Assembly (NCBI RefSeq): GCF_002556545.1
Contig: NZ_CP022685.1
Coordinates: 7,666,001 to 7,730,000, forward strand
Source of the DNA: Streptomyces formicae
Lineage (GTDB): Bacteria > Actinomycetota > Actinomycetes > Streptomycetales > Streptomycetaceae
Reading direction: 5' to 3'
DNA length: 64,000 bases
The notes beneath the pieces are model-generated. The model worked only from the letters and a program-made list of their open reading frames with translations, made no database searches and was not told the origin of the DNA. Below, piece after piece: positions 34,421 through 43,428 of the stretch. A program made the position numbers and the translations under genes. The number at the start of each line of letters is the position of its first letter. Positions within the stretch are counted from its first letter, which is position 1.

Positions 34421-36040
34421 TCAGCGCAGTTGCTCGTATGCCGGGAGGGTCAGGAAGTCCGCGTAGTCCGCGTCCAGGGAGACCTGGAGGAGGAGGTCGT
34501 GGGCCTGCTGCCACTTGCCTGTGGTGAAGGCCTCGTCGCCGATCTCGGTGCGGATCGCGGTGAGTTCCTCTGCGGCGACCTTGCGGGCGAGGTCGGCCGT
34601 GGCCGTTTCGCCGTTCTCGAAGACGACGCCCGCGTTGATCCACTGCCAGATCTGCGAGCGCGAGATCTCGGCGGTGGCCGCGTCCTCCATGAGGTTGAAG
34701 ATGGCGACGGCGCCGAGGCCGCGCAGCCAGGCCTCGATGTAGCGGATGCCGACCTGGACGGCGTTGACCAGGCCGTCGTAGGTGGGCTTCGCGTCGAGGG
34801 AGTCGATCGCGATCAGGTCGCCGGGGGCGACGTTGACGTCCTCGCGCAGGCGGTCCTTCTGGTTGGGCTTCTCGCCCAGGACCGCGTCGAAGGACTCCAT
34901 CGCGATCGGGACGAGGTCCGGGTGCGCGACCCAGGAGCCGTCGAAGCCGTCGCCCGCCTCGCGGTCCTTGTCGGCGCGGACCTTCTCGAACGCCACCTTG
35001 TTGACCTCGGCGTCCCGCCGCGACGGGATGAACGCGGCCATGCCGCCGATCGCGTGCGCGCCGCGCTTGTGGCAGGTGCGGACGAGGAGTTCGGTGTACG
35101 CCCGCATGAAGGGGGCGGTCATCGTGACCAGGTTGCGGTCCGGCAGGACGAACTTCGAGCCGCCGTCACGGAAGTTCTTGACGATGGAGAAGAGGTAGTC
35201 CCAGCGGCCCGCGTTCAGGCCCGAGGCGTGATCGCGCAGCTCGTAGAGGATCTCCTCCATCTCGTACGCGGCCGTGATCGTCTCGATGAGGACCGTGGCG
35301 CGGACGGTGCCCTGCGGGATGCCGACGTAGTCCTGCGCGAAGACGAAGATGTCGTTCCAGAGGCGCGCCTCCAGGTACGACTCCGTCTTCGGGAGGTAGA
35401 AGTACGGGCCCTTGCCGAGCTCGATGAGGCGCTTGGCGTTGTGGAAGAAGTACAGGCCGAAGTCGACGAGCGCGCCGGGGACGGGCTGGCCGTCGAGCTG
35501 CAGGTGGCGCTCGTCCAGGTGCCAGCCGCGCGGGCGCATCACGACGGTGGCGAGCTCGCCACCCTCCTTCAGGGCGTACGACTTGCCGGTGCGCTCGTCC
35601 GTGAAGTCGATGCGGCGCTCGTAGGCGTCGGCGAGGTTGAGCTGACCGAGGACCACGTTCTCCCAGGTGGGCGCGGAGGCGTCCTCGAAGTCGGCGAGCC
35701 AGACCTTGGCGCCCGAGTTCAGGGCGTTGATGGTCATCTTGCGGTCGGTCGGGCCCGTGATCTCCACGCGGCGGTCGTTCAGCGCGGCGGGCGCCGGGGC
35801 GACCCGCCACGAGTCGTCCGCGCGGATCGCGGCCGTCTCCGGCAGGAAGTCGAGGGTCGACGTGCGGGCGATCTCCGCACGGCGCTCGGCGCGGCGGGCG
35901 AGGAGCTCGTCACGCCGGGGCGTGAACAGCCGGTGCAGCTCGGCCACAAAGGCGAGGGCCGCGTCGGTGAGCACCTCCTCCTGCCGGGGCAGGGGCTCTG
36001 CGTCGACGATGGCCAGCGGCGACGGCGCTAGTGCGGACAT
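34421..36040 (-). CDS. aceB: Malate synthase A
   Basis: 539 residues from ATG at 36040, the usual length for malate synthase A. It condenses glyoxylate with acetyl-CoA to give malate. Family blocks: [18 protein letters not shown] (active-site Asp-Glu-Asp), [31 protein letters not shown], the signature [17 protein letters not shown] and [13 protein letters not shown]. In Streptomyces it serves glyoxylate produced from acetate or from ureides. Its promoter contains a TTCC-N7-GGAA site also found before allB, which points to joint control by the IclR regulator AllR and use of glyoxylate from allantoin. Confidence 0.95.
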   Translation of the reverse strand: MSALAPSPLAIVDAEPLPRQEEVLTDAALAFVAELHRLFTPRRDELLARRAERRAEIARTSTLDFLPETAAIRADDSWRVAPAPAALNDRRVEITGPTDRKMTINALNSGAKVWLADFEDASAPTWENVVLGQLNLADAYERRIDFTDERTGKSYALKEGGELATVVMRPRGWHLDERHLQLDGQPVPGALVDFGLYFFHNAKRLIELGKGPYFYLPKTESYLEARLWNDIFVFAQDYVGIPQGTVRATVLIETITAAYEMEEILYELRDHASGLNAGRWDYLFSIVKNFRDGGSKFVLPDRNLVTMTAPFMRAYTELLVRTCHKRGAHAIGGMAAFIPSRRDAEVNKVAFEKVRADKDREAGDGFDGSWVAHPDLVPIAMESFDAVLGEKPNQKDRLREDVNVAPGDLIAIDSLDAKPTYDGLVNAVQVGIRYIEAWLRGLGAVAIFNLMEDAATAEISRSQIWQWINAGVVFENGETATADLARKVAAEELTAIRTEIGDEAFTTGKWQQAHDLLLQVSLDADYADFLTLPAYEQLR

Positions 36041-36176
36041 GAGCTGTCACTTCCTTCAGAGAGCTGCACGGACGGTGCCTGGCGAGCCGCCGGGCAGACG
36101 CGGTGGCACTGGGTGCCACCCGAGCCGAGGTACGGCTGTGGGCCCCGTCCGAGGTAACGGGCCTTCTGGTCAGTGG

Positions 36177-36205
36177 ATACTAGTTTCCTCATGGTGGAAG
36201 TTCAA
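36177..36205 (-). promoter_or_regulatory. aceB promoter with AllR-type operator in the spacer
   Basis: On the minus strand TTGAAC (36200-36205) and TAGTAT (36177-36182) are separated by exactly 17 bases. The palindromic 15-mer TTCCACCATGAGGAA (36185-36199) fills almost the whole spacer, so a bound repressor would block RNA polymerase. The same TTCC-N7-GGAA form recurs at 45674 and 45770. The leader to the aceB start would be about 130 bases. Confidence 0.7.
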
Positions 36206-36265
36206 TGGTTTGTTGACGTCGAGATTCTCTCCGTCGACAGAACATGTCGCTGAGTGCCACCCCGG

Positions 36266-36907
36266 TCACTCCAAGTGGATCAGGTCCTCGACGGTGTCTA
36301 TGTCGTGTGCCCGCGCCACGTCTCCGCACTCGACCAGAGTCACCTCGGCCGCGTGCTCCTTGAGGTAGGCGCGCGCTCCCCGGTCGCCCACCGCGCTCGC
36401 CGCGATCCCGGCCCAGTGCGCGGAGCCGAACAGGACCGGGTGGCCCCGCACCCCCTCGTACGCCGCTGCCGCGAGTGTCGACGGGGAGCGGTAGGCGGCG
36501 CGCACCCGGGCCGTCGCCGCCGCGCCGATCCCCGGCTGGTCCACGAGCGAGACGAGCGCCGCCGTCCCGCCGCCCGTGTCCCGCAGGGACTCCAGACCCG
36601 CCCGCAAGGAGGACCCCATGCCCTCCTGCCAGTCGGGATTGTCGACAAGGACACATCCGGGCAGTGCGGCCCGCTCCCGTACGGCGTCCGCCGCCGCGCC
36701 CAGAACCACGTGCACCCGCACGCAGCCCGCCTCCCGCAGCACCCCCACCGCGTGCTCCACCAGTGGCCGCCCCCGGTGTTCGAGCAATGCCTTCGGCCGC
36801 CCGCCGAGCCTGCGCCCGCCGCCCGCCGCGAGGACCAGCCCCACGACCCCGTCCAGCCCCACGACCCCGTCGGTATCGGTCCCCGGCCCGTTCGTCTCTC
36901 GCGTCAT
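36266..36907 (-). CDS. MocA-like molybdenum-cofactor nucleotidyltransferase
   Basis: 213 residues from ATG at 36907. GLVLAAGGGRRLGGRPKALLEHRGRPLVEHAVGVL is the nucleotidyltransferase signature. NPDWQEGMGSSLRAGLESL, LVSLVDQPGI and GVRGHPVLFGSAHW are typical of the MocA/MobA-like group that adds CMP or GMP to molybdopterin for enzymes such as xanthine dehydrogenase. Its position beside aceB and near the allantoin genes fits a purine-breakdown role, although no xanthine dehydrogenase gene is in the window. Specificity for CTP over GTP cannot be read here. Confidence 0.75.
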   Translation of the reverse strand: MTRETNGPGTDTDGVVGLDGVVGLVLAAGGGRRLGGRPKALLEHRGRPLVEHAVGVLREAGCVRVHVVLGAAADAVRERAALPGCVLVDNPDWQEGMGSSLRAGLESLRDTGGGTAALVSLVDQPGIGAAATARVRAAYRSPSTLAAAAYEGVRGHPVLFGSAHWAGIAASAVGDRGARAYLKEHAAEVTLVECGDVARAHDIDTVEDLIHLE

Positions 36908-37083
36908 GACTCCTGCATACACCGCGTACGCCACGAAGGTGGCCGGAAAGTGGCGCATCCGCCGCCGTGTGGCGTTTACTGGCCCGCGGCCCTTCGGCGC
37001 CTGACCAGCGCCGGACGGATCGCGGTACGAGTACGAGCGGGAGCTTGCGTACGCGCGCACGCAGGCGCGCGAGGGGGAGAGCT

Positions 37084-37389
37084 GTGTTGCGGAGTGTGGG
37101 GCAGAGACGAGTGAGCGGTGGCGGCGAGGATCCACGGGTGGCGGAGCTGCATGCCGCCGTGGCCCGGCTGCGCCGTGAACTCGCCGCACACCCCGTCGAG
37201 TTCGCCGACCGGGGCATCGCCGAGGACGAACTCGCCGCCCTCGCCGAGATGGCTCGCGGCGGCGCCCCGGAAGTGCTCAGGATGCGCCGGTCGCTGCTGC
37301 TCGTCGCGGGCGCGATCGGCTCGGTCAGCGCGCTGGCCGCGGGGCTCGCCGCGGTACGGGGCGCGGTGGAGATGTTCGGCGGCCGCTGA
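37084..37389 (+). CDS. DUF5955-family small protein
   Basis: 101 residues from GTG at 37084, with GGGGGAGAG just upstream. LRSVGQRRVSGGGEDPRVAEL, then a helical AVARLRRELAAHPVEF and a weakly hydrophobic C-terminal segment (RRSLLLVAGAIGSVSALAAGLAAVRGAVE) match the Streptomyces DUF5955 family. The C-terminal part may be membrane associated. Function is unknown. It diverges from the MocA-like gene and converges with the MocR gene. Confidence 0.7.
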   Translation: MLRSVGQRRVSGGGEDPRVAELHAAVARLRRELAAHPVEFADRGIAEDELAALAEMARGGAPEVLRMRRSLLLVAGAIGSVSALAAGLAAVRGAVEMFGGR

Positions 37390-37460
37390 TGTGGTGCGGG
37401 TGGCGTGACGTAGTGGCGTGAGGTGGGTGGCGGGACGCGGGTGACGCGGGCGGCGCGCTT

Positions 37461-38930
37461 TCAGGCCACCCAATTGCGGTGCGTTCGGTCCGCGTCGAGC
37501 GGACGCAGATCGCCCGCGAGCGCCGCCGCGAGCCGCCGCACCGCCTGCTCCGACAGCTCGGGCGGGAGCGTGAAGGGAACGCGCAGCCGGTGCTCGTGCG
37601 TACCGGGATCCGCGCCGAAGCGCGAGCCGCCCTCGATGCGTACGCCGTGTCCGAGCGCGGCACCCGCGAGCGCGGACGCCACCGGGCGGCCCAGGTCCAC
37701 CCAGAGCGAGAGCCCGCCGGGCGGCAACTGCCAACGCCACTCGGGCAGATGGCGGGCGAGCGAGGCCGCGAGCGCGTCCCGCTGCGCCCGCAGCCGCGGC
37801 AGCCGCTCGCGCAGCACCTCGTCCATCCCGCGCAGCAACTGGAGCGCCATCAACTGCTCGATGACGGGCGTCGCCATGTCGCTCGGCACCCGCTTCATCG
37901 CCAGCTCGGTGATCAGCCGCGACCCCGCCCGCACCCAGCCGATCCGCAGCCCGCCCCAGTGCGTCTTGCTCAACGACCCGACGGTGACGACCTGTTCGGC
38001 CGTGCTGTGCGGCGCGAGCGAGGCGAACGGCGCCGGCGGCGGCACGTCGAGCGCGATGTCCGCGATGGTCTCGTCGATCAGCAGCCAGGTGCCCGTGGCG
38101 CGAGCCGTCTCCAGGACGCGCACGCGCTGCTCGCGCGGCATCAGACAGCCGGTCGGGTTCTGGAAGTCCGGTACGAGATAGGCGATGCGCGGCGCCGCCT
38201 GCCGCAGCGACGACTCGACGAGACCGCTGTCCCAGCCGTCCTCCGTGACCGGCACGGGCACCGCGCGCAGGCCCGCCCCGCGGATCGCGTCGAGGGCGTT
38301 CGGGTACGACGGGTTCTCCACGAGCACTCGGTCGCCCTGCCTGCCCAGCAGGGCCAGCGTCAGCGACAGCGCGTGCTGGGCGCCCGTGGTGATCAGGATC
38401 TGATCGGGCAGCGTCGGCAGCCCGCGCCGCGTGAAACGCTCCGCGACGGCCGCCCTCAACTCCGGGATCCCGTACGGGTGGTAGCCCGGCGTCGGCACGT
38501 GCTCGGCCAGCATCGTGGCCGCCGCGCCGAGGGCCGCGGTGAGCTCGGGCTCCGGGGCGCCGGGCGCGGCCACCGCGAGGTCGAGCACGCCGTCACCCGC
38601 CGGGAAGGCCGCCACGCTGGCCGGTCGCTGTCCCTCGGGCAGCTCGGTCCAGGTGCCCGCCCCGCGCCGGCTGCGTACGTAGCCGCCCTCGCGCAGCACG
38701 TCGTACGCCGCCGTGACCGTGGCCCGGCTGACCCCGAGTGCCGTGGCCAGCTCCCGCTCGGCGGGCAGCCGGGTGTGCAGCGGGACGCGGCCGTCGAGCA
38801 GGAGGGTGCGGACGCCGTGGGCGAGCGCGCGGTAACCGGGGTGCTCGCCGGACGTGCCGTGCAGCAGCGCGGCGAACTGCCGACTGCCGAGCCGCCTGTC
38901 CACGGCGTGGACCACCGATGCCTCTGCCAT
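37461..38930 (-). CDS. MocR-type GntR/aminotransferase regulator
   Basis: 489 residues from ATG at 38930. The N-terminal GntR winged helix (YRALAHGVRTLLLDGRVPLHTRLPAERELATALGVSRATVTAAYDVL in short blocks) is fused to a fold-type-I aminotransferase domain with GYHPYGIPELRAAVAER, ITTGAQHALSL, PDFQNPTG and the PLP Lys in VGSLSKTHWGGLRIGW. It resembles the YczR branch, whose usual neighbour is a YczE membrane protein. That gene is absent here, and a universal stress protein gene lies divergently instead. PLP-dependent control of its own promoter through the palindrome at 38945-38968 is inferred. Confidence 0.88.
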   Translation of the reverse strand: MAEASVVHAVDRRLGSRQFAALLHGTSGEHPGYRALAHGVRTLLLDGRVPLHTRLPAERELATALGVSRATVTAAYDVLREGGYVRSRRGAGTWTELPEGQRPASVAAFPAGDGVLDLAVAAPGAPEPELTAALGAAATMLAEHVPTPGYHPYGIPELRAAVAERFTRRGLPTLPDQILITTGAQHALSLTLALLGRQGDRVLVENPSYPNALDAIRGAGLRAVPVPVTEDGWDSGLVESSLRQAAPRIAYLVPDFQNPTGCLMPREQRVRVLETARATGTWLLIDETIADIALDVPPPAPFASLAPHSTAEQVVTVGSLSKTHWGGLRIGWVRAGSRLITELAMKRVPSDMATPVIEQLMALQLLRGMDEVLRERLPRLRAQRDALAASLARHLPEWRWQLPPGGLSLWVDLGRPVASALAGAALGHGVRIEGGSRFGADPGTHEHRLRVPFTLPPELSEQAVRRLAAALAGDLRPLDADRTHRNWVA

Positions 38931-38944
38931 GCCAACTCCCTCGT

Positions 38945-38968
38945 ATTGGCCCTGCCTTCCAGGCCAAT
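38945..38968. promoter_or_regulatory. Operator-like palindrome upstream of MocR gene
   Basis: ATTGGCC (38945-38951) and GGCCAAT (38962-38968) form a perfect 7-base inverted repeat with a 10-base centre, 15 bases before the regulator's start codon. Position and symmetry suit an autoregulatory MocR site. Confidence 0.5.
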
Positions 38969-39050
38969 GAGCCTACAGACTCCTTCTCGGGCGGCGTGAG
39001 TCGGCCTTTTGGCCTGGGATCTGGGATCTGAGATCTGGGAAAGGACACCG

Positions 39051-39626
39051 GTGGAACCGATGGGGTGGATGGAGAGCGGAGTGGAGCGGTCGGGCGGTGG
39101 CGATGGCGCGGGTGGCGGGCGGGTGATCGTGGGCGTGAGCGGCTCCCTCGCGAGCCTCGCCGCGCTGCGGGCGGCCGCCGTGGAGGCACGGCGCGGCGGC
39201 CTCGGACTGCTCGCGGTCGCCGCCTGGGAGCCGCCGGAGGGCGAGGCGCTGTATCTGCGCCACCCCGACCGGGAATGGGCCCTGCACTGGCAGGCCGAGG
39301 CACGGGCGCGACTCGACCGCGCCTTCGACCAGGTCTTCGGCGGCGAGCCGTCGGGGATCGGGACGGTGCGGCGGCTGGTGGTCAGGGACCGGCCGGGGCG
39401 GGCCCTGTGCGAGGTCGCGGGGCGCGCGGAGGACCTCATCGTGATCGGCACGCGACGCGGTCGCGGACGCCGACACGGAGGCGGGCGCGGCACCAGGATC
39501 CACCGCTACGTCAGGACGCACGCGGGCTGCCCCGTCCTCACGGTCCCGGCACCTGCCGTACCGAAGGGGCTGCGCAGGGCGCTGCGGAGGGTTATGGCGG
39601 AGGACTTTGCGTTGGTGGGGCGCTGA
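39051..39626 (+). CDS. Universal stress protein, single UspA domain
   Basis: 191 residues from GTG at 39051, chosen for AAGGA five bases upstream; in-frame ATG codons at 39060 and 39069 are alternatives. A Gly-rich N terminus leads into the Usp fold: RVIVGVSGSLASLAALRAAAVEARR, VAAWEPPEGEALY, and EDLIVIGTRRGRGRRHGGG followed by HAGCPVLTVPAP. The G-x2-G-x-Gly-rich nucleotide segment is partly altered (RGRGRRHGGG), so ATP binding is uncertain. It diverges from the MocR gene. Confidence 0.78.
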   Translation: MEPMGWMESGVERSGGGDGAGGGRVIVGVSGSLASLAALRAAAVEARRGGLGLLAVAAWEPPEGEALYLRHPDREWALHWQAEARARLDRAFDQVFGGEPSGIGTVRRLVVRDRPGRALCEVAGRAEDLIVIGTRRGRGRRHGGGRGTRIHRYVRTHAGCPVLTVPAPAVPKGLRRALRRVMAEDFALVGR

Positions 39627-39957
39627 GGGGGAGGGAGAGTTCGGTTGGGTGGGGCGCTGAGGGGAGGGGGAGAGCGGCTGGGTGGGGCGGTGTGGGGCGG
39701 CTCGGTGGTGGGGTGGTCGGGTGGGGGGCTGGGCTGCCCGGGGCGGTGGTCGGGCAGGGCGGTGGTGCGGTGCGGGGGCGCGCAGGGCGGCGGTCCGATG
39801 CGGCGCGGTGGTCGGGCGGCGCGGCGACGCGATGTGGGTGGTCGGGTTGGGCGGGGCTGCCCGGGGCGTGGGGCGGTGTGGTGCGGCTCGGTGGTGCGGC
39901 CGGGTGGCGCGGTGCGGTGGAGAGGGTGCCCCGTGCCGTCCGACAGGACCGCGCGGG

Positions 39958-40149
39958 GCACCCGTGCACCCGTGCACCCGTGCACCCGTGCACCCGTGCA
40001 CCCGTGCACCCGTGCACCCGTGCACCCGTGCACCCGTGCACCCGTGCACCCGTGCACCCGTGCACCCGTGCACCCGTGCACCCGTGCACCCGTGCACCCG
40101 TGCACCCGTGCACCCGTGCACCCGTGCACCCGTGCACCCGTGCACCCGT
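39958..40149. repeat. Tandem array of 24 perfect GCACCCGT units
   Basis: 192 bases consist of 24 identical copies of the 8-base unit GCACCCGT; each junction creates the palindrome GTGCAC. The absence of any substitution suggests recent expansion, such as slippage or unequal crossing over. Since the unit length is not a multiple of three, all frames cycle through 8-residue peptides, so coding is not the constraint. Confidence 0.95.
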
Positions 40150-40150
40150 G

Positions 40151-40186
40151 CCGGACCAGCCGGATGAGCCGGACCAGCCGGATGAG
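40151..40186. repeat. Two copies of an 18-bp direct repeat
   Basis: CCGGACCAGCCGGATGAG occurs twice in a row directly after the 8-bp array, followed by a partial third copy. It belongs to the same low-complexity stretch. Confidence 0.85.
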
Positions 40187-40258
40187 CCGGACTCGCCGGG
40201 GAGGTGCGGCTCGGTGGAGGGAGGGGCGGGGAGGCTTGGCCGTGTGGGGGTCGGTGCG

Positions 40259-40909
40259 TCAGGTGTCGCGTCTGATCAGGCCGCGTGAGGTCGCCGCAGC
40301 GACCGCCGCCGTGCGGGAGTCCACGCCGAGCTTCGCGTAGATGTGCACCAGATGGGACTTCACCGTGGCCTGGCTCAGGAACAGTTCCTTGCTGATCCGC
40401 TGGTTGGAGAGACCGTCCCGCACCAGGCGGAGTACCTCCAGTTCCCGGCGGCTGAGCGCCTCCCCGGGCGCCCGCATCCGGTCCATGAGGCGGTGCGCGA
40501 TCGCGGGCGCGAGGGCCGAGCGGCCCGACGCGGCGGTGCGGACCGCCGCGGCGAGTTCCTCCGGCGGCGCGTCCTTGAGGAGATAGCCCGCGGCCCCCGC
40601 CTCCACCGCCGCGAGGATGTCCGCGTCCGTGTCGTACGTCGTGAGCACGAGCACCCGCGGCGCCCCCGCGCACGCGGTGATCTCGGCCGTCGCCGCCGAG
40701 CCGTGCATCCCGGCGCCGAACTGCAGATCCATCAGCACCACGTCGATCCCGCCGCCCGCGGCCCGCTCCACCGCGGCCTCCGCCGTCGCCGCCTCCGCGA
40801 CGATCTCGAAGTCCGGCTCGGCGTCGAGCACGGCGCGCAGACCGGCCCGTACGACGGGGTGGTCGTCGGCGAGGAGGAGGCGCACGGTCCTGGCCGTGTC
40901 CGGGCTCAC
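40259..40909 (-). CDS. NarL/LuxR-type response regulator
   Basis: 216 residues from GTG at 40909, overlapping the kinase stop as GTGA. The receiver domain has the acidic pocket (LLLADDHPVV), the phosphorylated Asp in VVLMDLQFG, LVLTTYDTD and the Lys in YLLKDAPPEE. The output domain is a LuxR helix-turn-helix (LSRRELEVLRLVRDGLSNQRISKELFLSQATVKSHL). The loop after the Asp (LQFGAGMHGSAA) departs from the usual RMPGMDG form. It is cotranscribed with the kinase and probably regulates the divergent ABC exporter. Confidence 0.9.
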   Translation of the reverse strand: MSPDTARTVRLLLADDHPVVRAGLRAVLDAEPDFEIVAEAATAEAAVERAAGGGIDVVLMDLQFGAGMHGSAATAEITACAGAPRVLVLTTYDTDADILAAVEAGAAGYLLKDAPPEELAAAVRTAASGRSALAPAIAHRLMDRMRAPGEALSRRELEVLRLVRDGLSNQRISKELFLSQATVKSHLVHIYAKLGVDSRTAAVAAATSRGLIRRDT

Positions 40910-42150
40910 GCGGCCGCCTCCCGGGTACGCGCGGGCATCGGCAGCGAGATCGCCACCGCCGTGCCCTGGCCAGGACCGGACTCGACGGTGAACGTGCCGC
41001 CGAGCGACTCCGCGCGCGAGCGCATCGCGGGGAGCCCGAAGCCGCCCTCGCCCCCGTCCCGCGGCGCGTCGGCGCGCGGCTCCCTCACCGGGTCGAAACC
41101 GCGGCCGTCGTCCACCACGTCGAGCGTGACGGACGCGTCCATGAACGTCAGCGTGATCTCCGCGCGGTCCGCCGCCGCGTGCCGCACCGTGTTCGCGAGC
41201 GCGGACTGTGCGATGCGCAGCAGCGCCACTTCGTACGGAGTGGGGAGTTCTGTCGGCGTGCCGCTGACGGAGAAGCGGACCCGAGGGCCCGGACTCGACG
41301 TGCTCAGCCGCTCCAGCGCCCCGGCCAGCGAGCCGTGCTCCAGATCGGGCGGCGTCAGGGCGCGGACGAAGCGCCGCGCCTCGGCGAGGTTGTCCTGCGC
41401 CGCGGCGCGCGCCCGCTCGATGTGCGGGGCGGCGGGCGAGCCCGCGGGAAGTCCGCGCTGGGCCGCCCGCAGCAGGAGCTGGATCGAGGAGAGGCCCTGC
41501 GCGAGCGTGTCGTGGATCTCGCGCGCGAGCCGCTCGCGCTCGGCGAGCGTGCCCGCCGTGCGCTCGGCGGCGGCGAGCTCGGCGCGGGTCGCCACCAGCT
41601 CGTCGATCAGCTCGCGGCGGTGCTCGCTCTCGCGGTACAGCGCCTGGTACCCGAGGACCGTGACCACGGCCACCGCCGCGCCGAGCAGCGGCCCTATGAA
41701 GCTGCCCGGAGTGACCTGCGCGCTGTGCACGAGGAAGCTCGCGATCGCCGCGGCGGCCGTACCGAGCACCGCGGGGAGCGCCCAGCGGAGCGGGAGCAGG
41801 TGGAGCTGGAGGAAGTACAGCGGGAACGCCGCCCAGAGCCCGTCGGGCGAGAGCGCGAGCAGCACCAGCCAGCTCGCCGCGAGCGCCGTCAGCCAGAGGA
41901 CCGCGGCGCGGCGTGCGCGGGGGACCCGGGGGTTCAGGGCGCCTGCCGTGTAGACGGCGCCCATGAGGAGCGCGGCCGCGACGATCGCGGCGGGATGGTG
42001 GGCGAGCCCGGCCCCGCCGCCCGTGTCGTTCGCGCCCGTCAGTGCCTTGACCGCGGCCAGGGACAGGAGTCCCGCGAGCAGGGCGTGGAGGCAGAGGCGG
42101 AGGGCGAGGGGCACGGGGAGCGGGGGTGCGGTCTCTTGGGGGCGCGGCAT
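40906..42150 (-). CDS. Sensor histidine kinase (HisKA_3 type)
   Basis: 414 residues from ATG at 42150. The N-terminal half has about six hydrophobic membrane segments (for example LRLCLHALLAGLLSLAAV, AAVLWLTALAASWLVLLAL). The dimerisation motif RLAREIHDTLAQGLSSIQ contains the phospho-accepting His, followed by ATPase boxes LANTVRHAAADRAEI and VVDDGRGFDP with GGFGLPAMRSRAESLGG. It senses a membrane or envelope cue, judging by the lack of an extracellular loop. It overlaps its regulator by four bases and lies 190 bases from the divergent ABC exporter. Confidence 0.9.
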   Translation of the reverse strand: MPRPQETAPPLPVPLALRLCLHALLAGLLSLAAVKALTGANDTGGGAGLAHHPAAIVAAALLMGAVYTAGALNPRVPRARRAAVLWLTALAASWLVLLALSPDGLWAAFPLYFLQLHLLPLRWALPAVLGTAAAAIASFLVHSAQVTPGSFIGPLLGAAVAVVTVLGYQALYRESEHRRELIDELVATRAELAAAERTAGTLAERERLAREIHDTLAQGLSSIQLLLRAAQRGLPAGSPAAPHIERARAAAQDNLAEARRFVRALTPPDLEHGSLAGALERLSTSSPGPRVRFSVSGTPTELPTPYEVALLRIAQSALANTVRHAAADRAEITLTFMDASVTLDVVDDGRGFDPVREPRADAPRDGGEGGFGLPAMRSRAESLGGTFTVESGPGQGTAVAISLPMPARTREAAA

Positions 42151-42339
42151 GGTTCTTCCAGCGTAAGAGGGGGACCGGCGGGCTGTGGCCGTCCCGGAGG
42201 GCTGTGCCCCCTTCACCGTACGGGGTGGCCCCCGCCGCGCCGTCAACCGAAAGTTCGAAAGACGGCTCCCTCCTTCGATTCGGGTGAAGCGTGCTGTGGC
42301 GCGATGCCCGGAGGGTGGGCGTGGCCGCAGGGTGGGGGC

Positions 42340-43428
42340 ATGTTCGTCGCATGGAGAGACCTGCGGTTCGCCAAGGGGCGGTTCGCCCTCATGGGGGCCG
42401 TCGTCGTATTGATCACCCTGCTCGTCGGCCTGCTGTCCGGGCTGACCGCCGGGCTCGCCAAGGAGAACACCTCGGCGATCACCGGGCTGCCCGCCGACCA
42501 GCTGGCCTTCGCCGCGCCCCCCGACGGCCAGTCCGTCTCCTTCACCAACTCGCTCGTACGCCAGAGCGCCTGGGAGAAGTGGGCGGAGCGCCCCGGGGTG
42601 ACCTCCGCGCGGCCCATCGGGATCAGCACGCTCAGCGCCACCGCGGGCGACCGGTCCGGCGCGGTCTCCGCCTTCGGCGTCGAGCCGGACTCCGGGATCG
42701 CGCCCGACGGCATCGCGCCGGGCGAGGCGGTGCTCTCCGAGCAGGCCGCCGACGATCTCGGCGTGGGCGTCGGCGACCGGGTCCGCCTGGGCACCGGCGG
42801 TCCGCGCGAACGCGTCGCGCGGATCGCCTCCGATGCCTCGTACAGCCATACGCCCGTCGTGTGGATCACCCTTGACGACTGGCAGGGAATCGGACACCGC
42901 GGTACGTCCGTCGACGAACAGGCCACCGTTATCGCGTTGCGGACCGGTGGCGACGGGGTGGACCTGGCCGCGGGCGACAAGGCGGCAGGGACCGAGACCA
43001 AGTCCCTGGACGGGGCGTTGAGCGCGATCGGTTCCTACCAGGCCGAGAACGGGTCCCTCCAGCTGATGCGGGGGTTCCTGTTCGTCATCTCCGCGCTGGT
43101 CATAGGGGCGTTCTTCACCGTGTGGACCATTCAGCGCGCCGGGGACATCGCCGTCCTGAAGGCGCTCGGGGCCTCCACGCCCTACCTCCTGCGGGACGCG
43201 CTCGGGCAGGCCGTGGTGATGCTCGTCGCCGGTGCGGGCATCGGGACCGCGATCGCCGTGGGGGTGGGGTGGCTCATCGGTGGGGGCGACGTTCCGTTCG
43301 TCCTCGAGGTGTCGACCGTGCTGTGGCCCGCCGGGGTGATGGTGGTGCTCGGGGTGCTCGGGGCCGGTCTGTCCGTGCGGCGGATCACCGCCGTGGATCC
43401 GTTGGTTGCGTTGGGAAGTGCGCGGTGA
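42340..43428 (+). CDS. ABC exporter permease, FtsX/MacB type
   Basis: 362 residues from ATG at 42340 (GGTGGGGG upstream). An N-terminal transmembrane segment (ALMGAVVVLITLLVGLLSGLTAGL) is followed by a ~200-residue extracellular domain and three C-terminal segments (LFVISALVIGAFFTVWTI, AVVMLVAGAGIGTAIAVGVGW, LWPAGVMVVLGVLGAGLS). The cytoplasmic motif DIAVLKALGAS is typical of FtsX/MacB permeases. These move lipids, peptides or antibiotics outward. It overlaps the ATPase gene as GTGA and is probably induced by the neighbouring two-component system. Confidence 0.88.
   Translation: MFVAWRDLRFAKGRFALMGAVVVLITLLVGLLSGLTAGLAKENTSAITGLPADQLAFAAPPDGQSVSFTNSLVRQSAWEKWAERPGVTSARPIGISTLSATAGDRSGAVSAFGVEPDSGIAPDGIAPGEAVLSEQAADDLGVGVGDRVRLGTGGPRERVARIASDASYSHTPVVWITLDDWQGIGHRGTSVDEQATVIALRTGGDGVDLAAGDKAAGTETKSLDGALSAIGSYQAENGSLQLMRGFLFVISALVIGAFFTVWTIQRAGDIAVLKALGASTPYLLRDALGQAVVMLVAGAGIGTAIAVGVGWLIGGGDVPFVLEVSTVLWPAGVMVVLGVLGAGLSVRRITAVDPLVALGSAR

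Larger units (their letters stand above)
39627..40258. other. 632-base low-complexity intergenic stretch
   Basis: There is no supported gene. Bases 39627-39957 are strongly G-rich on the plus strand, with many GGG/GGGG runs separated by one to seven bases that could form G-quadruplexes. Next come the 8-bp tandem array (39958-40149) and an 18-bp duplicated unit (40151-40186). Long open frames cross the array in several frames only because the repeat contains no stop codon. Confidence 0.8.

Noticed and set aside
39020..39042. Short direct repeats of GATCTGGGA before the stress-protein gene
   Set aside because: Too short and few to support a function; noted only as local duplication.
39958..40149. 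CRISPR-like repetitive array
   Set aside because: The 8-base units follow each other directly with no spacers and no cas genes are present.
39645..40340. Long open frames crossing the GCACCCGT array, with peptides rich in His-Pro-Cys-Thr-Arg
   Set aside because: The 8-base unit has no stop in any frame, so several overlapping frames on both strands stay open by construction; flanking codon use is not gene-like.
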